A DNA stretch of 64,000 nt, taken from the NCBI RefSeq assembly GCF_000224145.3, contig NC_020177.2:2745649-2809648 (forward strand), written 5' to 3'. The DNA comes from Ciona intestinalis (Eukaryota; Chordata; Ascidiacea; Phlebobranchia; Cionidae). Below, in pieces: positions 56,881 to 64,000 of the stretch (the stretch's first letter is position 1; every line of letters starts with the position of its first letter). The notes below the pieces were generated by a model. That model saw only the letters and a list, made by a program, of their open reading frames with translations, was not told the DNA's origin and did no database searches. The translations under genes were made by a program, and so were the position numbers.

Positions 56881-58801
56881 TACAATAATAAAATGCGACT
56901 AATTTAACTAAATACTCCAAACAAACGGCGATTTCTTGTTACTTGTTACAACAAAAACAAAAGGCTACGTAGAAATTTACGCTTGGTTGCATTTTATGAC
57001 GTCACTTTAATAATAGAAATACATGCCAGCAAGAAAGCATGGATGTAATAAAAGGACACGTACAAACTGTATTGGGAAATTTATCATTTAATACAATAAT
57101 AGAATAATAATAATAATAACTTGACTTGTCTCTTCGATTACGGTAGTTAAAACACGCCTACAGTTAAAACATATTTACATTTATTTGAAAGATAACGACA
57201 TCTGTACACCTATCCAGAGCTATAGAAGCACGAAGAACTTCAACTGCCGCCACGTTGTGTCCAAAAATGAGAAGCACACATGTTGGGCATAAGGTGACGC
57301 ACGTTCGATAGCCAACGACGTCACGCCATTCACTGGAATTGTCGGAAGCACATCTATTTCTTGTTATTGTCTGGAATGTACCAAAAAAGGAGATTACAAG
57401 TAATTTAGCAAACAAATTGCGACATTACCTACGTTTTGAAATTGTGACGTAGCTGTGACGCAATACAGCTCGTCAGCGTAACAAATTCCAGAATAGTTTA
57501 AACCGGTTCTATTGACGCGAGTGGGCTATTATAGCTATTATGTAGCTATTATAGGTTGATGAGACAACTTTGACGGAGCAGCCGTTAACGATGATGTCTG
57601 GAAAAAGTATAGATGTATTTCCAAAATGTAACTGTTTACACGCAATACTATCCTACCTGCGTGTCTCTCACATATATATAGTAATTTTGTGTCACAGGAA
57701 AGGTCATTTCATCTGTAGGGTTGACCCCCATGACCCAACATTCCTGGCTTAAACTGTTTGTCCTATTTATGTTGTTTTTACTTTTTTATGTCTTTTTATT
57801 TACTGTTATCTCGTTTTTAAAAATAAACATAAGAAATACATTTTAAAAAGTAAAGCGTATGCTGGAATGCTGGACAAACTAGCATATTTTTACTGCGGCG
57901 ACGTCTTTTGGCCACTTACGTGCTCAACAAGAAAACCTGTTCGACGAAAAGGGAACTGTATTGCCACTTACGTGCTCAATTATACAATACCAATGCTAAA
58001 GCACACATAGGGCAACCGAGAAACGTGGGAATTTAAATCTACCGCGTCAATTATTTTAATGAGCTGGCGCAACCAGCTTTTATTCCCCAGGCATGTAAAA
58101 CGCCGTCCTTACAACACGTTGCAACTTTACAAGGCAGTTTGGATGAAGCAGCGACAAACCTACAAGCACTGTTTTGATTTGATGAACTACAAGCACTGTG
58201 TTGATGTGCAGGATTATATTTGTTTCTTCTACAAGAGTTGAAGTTAAGTACTATTGCTACTGTTTAGTATTACTTAATTATAAACTATTTTTCTAATTAG
58301 TTATTTAGTGTAACTTAATTATTAACTAATATTTTAATGTACTTACACTCGAATATGATTATTTATGAGTATATTACATATGCATTTGTAAACCTATTAT
58401 AATAATTTTAGTATTGTGCCTTGCGATTGGTATTCTTATTTTATCCTTAATTTAATATTTAACAAACTTGTTCCAGGAATTTCGCTACAGTCTTTAATTT
58501 TGACAGAATACAGATCACTCGCGACGTGACATCGGTTTACACAATCGCTTCGTTACGTCACAATACGTCTGTATGACATCGCGTCATACTCGCTTCGCCA
58601 TCGCTCGCGTTTATTACGTCATAGTCAAGTTCACGCCCGAGAGCACACGTTTGCGACGTCACATCACGTTTTCTTCTATGCGCTTGCTTTTCGCGACATT
58701 TTTTCATGGGGCCCCATGCGCGCTTTGCGTCGTCGCAAGGCACATTACTTATACTTACATATTAATTTTAATCTAAAATACATTCGTGCTGTTAGCTAAA
58801 C
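56881..58801. other. Intergenic region upstream of UBE2J1
   Basis: Contains the UBE2J1 promoter, an (ATA)n run near 57103-57117 and many TGACGTCA-like motifs from about 58500 on. A minus-strand frame at 57174-57380 begins at an acceptor-like site (acattccag) but has no recognisable domain. I see no mobile element. Confidence 0.45.
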
Positions 58802-59692
58802 ATGAAGCATGAAGATCAAAGATTTGGTAAAGTATAAATCACAGTAGGCATTGTTACGTACACTAGTTCTTTTCTAGATAACATCAGAGATGTGACGTCA
58901 CGAAGTGGTGATGACGCAACAGAAGAACCCACTTCGTAAGTTGTTTGGTTTCGTCACAATCTTTGTTTTTTGTAACAGCAGTTTATATATTTTAGAATAT
59001 GGTATGTGACGTCATAGGATCAAGAGAACAAAGCGCGAATCGTGATTGAAGGTAATTGTGACGTCATAATATAAACCGACATTTAAATATTTTTGTTGCA
59101 GAAAAGCCAGCGTATATGCTGCTGAAGAAAAGCGCAAGGTAGTGTATAATATTTTCTATTACTATAAATAGGTAGTATTTTGATATTTGTTAAAGTTAAA
59201 ACAAATTGTATAGTAAGGGTGGGGGAAGATGGGACACCTTTTCATTCTATTTTCTAATCATATTTGGTAGTAAACAAAGAATATTTAAAGAAGTATAAAA
59301 CCGTATCCTCACAACTTCCATAGACCGTTTATAATTGTTTAAAATACGATCAGGATTTTTGGATATTGGGTGCTAAAGGTGTCCCATCTTCCCCCAACCT
59401 ACTTAAGAAATCAAGATGTGTCGTCTGTAATAATATTACTGTAGGGCAAGATGGATTCTGTTAAGCACAAAATAATCCCTTTTCCTAATCGTAATTTTAA
59501 CAATGACCAAAACTCTTGTATATAGTCCTGGAGCTATTGTTATATAATTCTGTAAATATTTTTTGTTTACCAACAATTGGGACGATAAAAGACATGGTTC
59601 ATCTTACCCCGAACTAATTTATATTTGTTTTGCAGAAGAAGAGCAAAGACGAAGACGACGATAAGGATGCCGGTTTGAGGTTTTGCTTATAG
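58802..59692 (+). CDS. Putative tiny four-exon gene, charged C-terminus, unrecognised
   Basis: Four small exons read in phase: 58802-58826, 58878-58935, 59102-59138 and 59636-59692 (TAG), giving 58 codons from the ATG at 58802. All introns are GT-AG. The product starts MKHEDQRF, has an acidic Ser/Thr part (SGDDATEEPTS), then a highly charged stretch (AAEEKRKKKSKDEDDDKDAG) and ends LRFCL. There is no membrane segment or known domain. A good acceptor (gtgctgttag) lies 6 bases before the ATG and is also in frame, so this could instead be the C-terminal end of a longer gene. A MITE occupies the third intron together with a decayed second copy. Confidence 0.4.
59209..59403 (+). mobile_element. MITE, full length, in the small gene's third intron
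   Basis: Ends 'tagtaagggtgggggaag' and 'gtcccatcttcccccaacc'. The interior is consensus. Confidence 0.85.
59437..59622 (-). mobile_element. MITE, degraded copy, next to the previous one
   Basis: Left 'actgtagggcaagatgg' and right 'ttcatcttaccccgaac', with a reversed interior ('ttttttgtttaccaac'). Its right end lies about 13 bases before the acceptor of the exon at 59636. Confidence 0.65.
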
Positions 59693-60242
59693 GCTTAGGA
59701 GTTGTGTGTTGTTGGGGTGTGGTTGCTGGAGCACTCTTACAGTGTTGCCGGATTTGTGTTTGTGTCTCATTTTGCTGGACCTAATGTGGCCAGCCTTTTT
59801 TGTCAGTCACTACTTTAGTGCATTTTACATGTCTCTGAAATATATGCAATGAAAGTATGGCAAACATCTTGCTGGATCGGATTTTGTTGTTGTACACGTC
59901 ATTGTGTGCTTCTTCTGCAAAGGTCGAATCTTTTAGCGATTCTGTAATGTCCTAATCACTCGATAAGAACGACATGTTGGTACACAAATACTTTAGTAAT
60001 ATCGACGCGCATTATAATATACACGCAGTTAAACTTTTAGATTGGATTTCCTTATTTTTTCATTAACTAATTATCCCCGTTTAATCTGTTGCTATTTTTT
60101 ACAAAAGCCTAATTGTGACGCTGGCCACGTTACAATTACGCTATACGTCGATGGGTCTTTAAGGCCCAGCGTTCGGTGCGGTTACGTCACTGTTCTAGAC
60201 TGAGTTACGTTACTGTTGGGTTGTTGCGTAGACGTCGCCGCC

Positions 60243-60358
60243 AGTGATGCTACGCTAGTTTTAGGTCTTTACCGGTACTGTGATGCTACGCTCACTCATT
60301 TAGGTCACTACCGGAACAGTGATGCTACGCTCGGTTATTTAGGTCACTATTAGTGCGG
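60243..60358. repeat. About 40-bp tandem repeat, three units
   Basis: 'gtgatgctacgct' followed by 'ttaggtc' and 'taccgg' recurs three times with mild divergence and a period of 38-40 bases. Confidence 0.7.
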
Positions 60359-61144
60359 TTCGTAACAACCTGACGTAGTTTCATGACGGTCGAAGCGGTG
60401 CTTAACATCCGAACGATATTACATTGCTTGAAGATACGACGAGAGTATCGCGGTACCAACATGGCGACTTGTCAGGTGATTGGGACATGCGGAGCCGTTA
60501 TTGGCTTCGACTTCTTGTGGTCGGACATAGAATAATTTGTACACTGCAGAAGATTATCCTTCGGGATTTGAACCATATTTTCTTTGAAGATGTTTCATCG
60601 ATTATGTCCGCGTTAATTGTAACCGTCCATTTTTGGATACGATTGAGCTGTTGTGTGTGTTGCATGGTTTTTGCACTTTTTGTATTTGCACCTCGTATTA
60701 TTTTTGTCTTTTTGTCGTTGTTGTCGTGCACATGTGTATGTGCATTCGTTGTATTATTTTTGTCTATGGGGGTTTCTTTAACCTGCGTGGACAGTAACAT
60801 CCCGCAAGGGTTTCTCACCTAAGTAGAAACCCACTACCATTGACTGGGGGCTTGTCGTGCCGTAGTGGCTTTCCACCAACGCCAGTCACATAATTTATGA
60901 AGGTATTTTAATCCTGTTTTGATTTTTCAGAAGGCATTTAATTTTTTGAGATCTTTAGCGATTGCTGTTTCATTTTTCACTGCAATAATGATGGTATTCT
61001 CGTTAAATTCAAACGCATGGAAATTAAAAACCTGAACCGCACTTGAAAGCTACCAATCAAACCGGTGCAAACATGTCAGCTGTGTGTTTTCTATTATGTT
61101 AAAACAAAAGCACATTGAAAATGGTATGTTTTATAACAAATTAG

Positions 61145-61331
61145 TATAGTAGGGTGGGTGAAGATGGGACACCTTTTCAATCTATTTTCTCGTCCTATTT
61201 GGTAGTAAACAAAGAACATTCAAAGAATTCTAAAGCCGTATCCTCCGGACGTTTATAGACTGTTGTTTGTTTAAAACACGATCAGGATATTTGGTTATTA
61301 TGTGCCAAACATCTTCCCCCATCCTACTATA
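61145..61331 (+). mobile_element. MITE, full length
   Basis: Ends 'tatagtagggtgggtgaag' and 'catcttcccccatcctact'. The interior is consensus with a small deletion near the right end. Confidence 0.85.
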
Positions 61332-61620
61332 ATATATACTCGTCGTGTCTTTTGAGTATAACTGATAACATGTTCTTGTTTGAAACCATGGCGCCCTCTG
61401 TGTTTAGATCCATGACGTTATAGAGGGCGCTATATTTGGAACATACCACAACTATATTCTGTTCTCGCCGATACGTTGCCCCTTTTTAACGTTTTGCTGA
61501 GTTTGGTGTTTTTAGTTTAACGCGTTGCTTCACGGACTACAAGCTTAACTGTGTTTGGTTATAATGTTTGTTTAGCTACAGCAAAATTAGTTGACTAATG
61601 TCAAAGCCAGATTATATAGC

Positions 61621-61808
61621 TGAGTAGGGGGAAGATAGGGCAACTTTTTAGCACACATTATCCAAATATCTTGATTCTTGATCGTGTTTTAAACAATTAA
61701 CAGCGGTCTGTGGGCGTGAGAGTACGGTTTTGTAATTTTTTGAATGTTTTTCGTTTACTCTTAAATTGGATGAAATTAGAATAAAAATATGTTCCACACC
61801 CTATTATA
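61621..61808 (-). mobile_element. MITE, reverse orientation, diverged
   Basis: Ends 'tgagtagggggaagatagg' and 'ccacaccctattatat'. Interior 'atcgtgttttaaacaatta' is reversed. Confidence 0.75.
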
Positions 61809-61998
61809 TACATATGAAATCTTAGTTAATACAAAGCACAGAATTAAATTTTAGGCACCGTCGAATTGGCATTAATGAGACGAATCATTTATAAGCAAAA
61901 CATTTTATTTTTTTGTTACCATATCGAAACCGCGCATTCGAAAAAAAACTCAGTTAATCATTATTTAGTTGTTTTGATATTTTGCAGAAGTTTTAAAT

Positions 61999-64000
61999 AT
62001 GAAAGTTAATGATTGCTCTGATGTTTCAAGCCAGCGTGCTATGATGAAAATGCCGTTACCTGCCAAAGCACGGACTCAGCAGGTCTTGCTCGGATCTGTT
62101 GGTGTATTGTTCGTTGTTGTTTTCAGCTGCGTTTTCTACGCCGCTCACACTCATCAGCGCATGCAACAGTAAGTAAGAGACCGCATTCTCGCTGTCAAGT
62201 TATAACATATGCTTGTACTTTTATATATATAGTAGGGTGGGGGAAGATGGGACACCTTTAGTACATAATATTCAAATATTATGATTGTGTTTTAAACAAT
62301 TAACAACGATCTATGGGAGTCGAGAGGATATAGTTTTATATATTTTTGACTGTTCTTTGTTTACTACTAAATGGGACGAGAAAATAGAGTTAAAAGGTGT
62401 CTCATCTTCTCCCACCCTACTGTAGGCTACACAATAGGCACATGCGGTGGTGTCTTCATATACACCTCTTGATCACTGTCGAACTACAACATGGGACATT
62501 GCCGTCTTTAAATTCACCAGACACGCATGGTGTATTCTAGGGGCCTCATATTGTTGTTTCCACATTCCTGTAACTAAAGGCCGTGTACAAAACTTTAAAC
62601 TGTGGTTGCATGCGATGTTAACAGCACTGAACTGAAACTAGAAAACGCATATTCTGCTGACTTGCAACGCTAGCACTAATGGGATCTGTACCCTTTTCGC
62701 TATTTTATTGAAGCAACGACAATAAAGTTTGGACACTATAAAATAGTCACCTATAAGTTATAACTTTGGTGTCTTATTTTATACCAGACACTCAAGGTGT
62801 ATTCATGCACCTCAAGATCATTAATATGGATGTCTACTTATACACCAGACACACACCGTGTATTGGTACATTGTATTATTATACACTTGGTATACATCAC
62901 GGTCTACTTTTAAAACCACAGGTTTCAGAACGACCTGACAAACATAAAGGCTTCCTTTCAAAAAAGATCTGCAGATATGGAGAACAGATTCAGAAGAAGC
63001 GTGTCGCAAAATAATTTCGTAAAGAAACAAATTAAACATGTTGTGAAAAGAAGCCCCAACGAAAGTGTGAGTTTTTTGTTGTTGTTGTGTGTTTTCCAAT
63101 TTTCTTATTGTTGTTGTGTGTTGTCCAATTAAATTATGTTAAAAATGTGAAAGAATAAATACAAAAAAAAACATTAAAAGAGAGAATAGCTTCAATGAAT
63201 GGGCACGTTCTGTTATAAAATAAATAATAAAAAATCTGTGTTATGTAACCTGTAACTTGTCAACCTCCTCGTCACTTGAAAAATTGCCTTTTCTTGTATT
63301 TGGATAAACATTTATTACAAAATAAATTAGTTTTTTTTACAGCAAGGAATTCATGCTTCTACCGCTCCCGAGTCAAATGGTAAAATATCTTTTTTCTAGT
63401 AATATAATATGGTTCATTATGTTGTTCCTTTGTAGCTGGAGCGACCTACATTAGATGGGGCAGAAGAAACTGTCCAGAGCAAGACGGAACACATTTGGTT
63501 TATCACGGTATGCTAACATTTTTACTAAGCTCTTTGAACACCTTTTTGTTACAATAAACCATTTTGTGGATTGCTTACAAATTGCCTATCAGTTTGTAGA
63601 TACTTGTTTTTCTATATCACTGATAGGGCTTAACAGTCTTACCTTTTAACCTGTTCTTTTATCGACTTTTATTTATATCTATTTTAAAGATTTTCGTTTT
63701 GCCGTTAATCCTTGTCTTTTGACGACGAAAGTGCTAAATATTATGTGTGATAATTTAGGATCTGCAGCTGGTGGCCACCACACAAGTACAGGCGGAAGTA
63801 CGGACATTATTTGTCTCGCACGAAATATCACTTACACACAAAATGGAGTACATGGAGGTTATATTGAAGGACACCAATGTAAGAATTTACTTCCACATAG
63901 CCGAAGTTCTTGTTTTGTAATTTGTTATTTCCAACAGCTGCTTCATATTTATATGGACTTGAATATCGAGATTCATCGTGGATAAATGCTCTGTTGGATT
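61999..64000 (+). CDS. Type II membrane protein with short-chain collagen C4-like ectodomain (3' end outside window)
   Basis: Exons: 61999-62168, 62922-63066, 63343-63379, 63436-63507, 63759-63878 and 63938 to beyond 64000; all are phase-consistent. Residues 1-28 are basic and cytosolic, and residues about 29-49 (VLLGSVGVLFVVVFSCVFYA) form one membrane segment, with no cleavable signal. A basic stalk follows, with a furin-like site R79-F-R-R82. The ectodomain begins AGATYIRWGRRNCPEQDGTH then LVYHG, with GGHHTSTGGSTDIICLARNI and YLYGLEY. This is the signature of the non-collagenous C-terminal domain of sponge/invertebrate short-chain collagen C4-type proteins (YIRWGR..CP, GG.HY.HTGGG..YLC). 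No Gly-X-Y collagen repeat is present in the visible exons. The role is unknown; cell-surface or shed adhesion/matrix is inferred. The start could be preceded by a 5' UTR exon (acceptor ends at 61987). Confidence 0.8.
62227..62424 (-). mobile_element. MITE, full length, in C4-domain gene intron 1
   Basis: Ends 'tatagtagggtgggggaag' and 'cttctcccaccctactg'. The interior is reversed. It begins about 58 bases after the first donor. Confidence 0.85.

Larger units (their letters stand above)
59693..61998. other. Intergenic region between the small gene and the C4-domain gene
   Basis: The T/G-rich start may be 3' UTR. A threefold 40-bp tandem repeat lies at 60243-60358. A 112-codon ATG frame (60487-60822) encodes several hydrophobic stretches but looks like translated T/G-rich DNA. 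MITEs are at 61145-61331 and 61621-61808. The stretch ends in an acceptor-like 'gatattttgcag' at 61987, 11 bases before the next ATG. Confidence 0.45.

Noticed and set aside
57174-57380. Minus-strand frame after an acceptor-like site, upstream of UBE2J1
   Set aside because: No recognisable domain and no partner exon found; kept only as a mention in the intergenic entry.
58490-58600. Possible + exon after a good acceptor (cttgttccag) with a short open frame
   Set aside because: Two frames are open for similar short lengths, neither has a domain, and no donor or upstream exon could be joined.
59690-59790. Membrane-like reading (GVVCCWGVVAGALLQCC) just past the stop of the small gene, in another frame
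   Set aside because: It has no Met, is closed upstream in that frame within the same exon, and reflects T/G-rich sequence.
60424-60822. A 132-codon + frame with several hydrophobic stretches, overlapping a 106-codon minus frame
   Set aside because: The frame as given opens at TTG; the first ATG is at 60487. Hydrophobicity follows from T/G-rich DNA (Phe, Leu, Val, Cys), there is no domain, and both strands are open, so a chance frame in UTR or intergenic DNA is more likely.

Overview
The window looks like chromosomal DNA of the sea squirt genus Ciona, probably C. robusta/intestinalis. It is AT-rich and compact, with many short introns. It carries about 23 copies of one roughly 200-bp inverted-repeat MITE and about 15 pieces of one tRNA-derived SINE, which match my memory of the Ciona elements Cimi-1 and Cics-1. 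The encoded proteins align to single members of chordate families. Exons were assigned by reading splice sites, checking that codon phase carries across every junction, and comparing with remembered human proteins; no search was run.

Layout. 1911-4397 (+): 3' part of a SOBP (sine oculis-binding protein) gene, followed by about 6 kb of gene-poor DNA with MITEs. 10531-18183 (-): a complete 15-exon BTBD16-type BTB gene. 18944-19324 (+): single-exon POLR2I (RNA polymerase II subunit RPB9), divergent from BTBD16. 20247-34181 (+): a complete 18-exon ARMC2 gene (axonemal/ciliary armadillo protein) whose introns are full of MITEs, SINEs and an 88-bp tandem array. One of these introns holds antisense Kelch-type exons (28892-30307, -). 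37543-51801 (+): the single sestrin gene, with an ancestral long N-terminal exon and a second, unrelated N-terminal exon. 53714-56880 (-): UBE2J1, the tail-anchored ER ubiquitin-conjugating enzyme, tail-to-tail with sestrin. 58802-59692 (+): a tiny unrecognised four-exon gene. 61999-64000 (+): the 5' part of a type II membrane protein with a short-chain-collagen-C4-type ectodomain, cut by the window end.

The genes do not form one pathway. ARMC2 is a motile-cilium/sperm gene. Sestrin (amino-acid and stress signalling to mTORC1), UBE2J1 (ER-associated degradation) and POLR2I are housekeeping. SOBP is a nuclear SIX-partner protein. The most interesting points are the two sestrin N-termini and a displaced peroxidase-site histidine, the nested Kelch gene with a 42-nt intron, a furin-like site in the C4-domain membrane protein, a SINE whose tail abuts and apparently forms a UBE2J1 splice donor, and a MITE that spreads forkhead-type motifs through the introns of ARMC2. 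I recognised no retrovirus-like, Polinton-like or CRISPR element. There are two 50-N assembly gaps, at 25885-25934 and 29309-29358.
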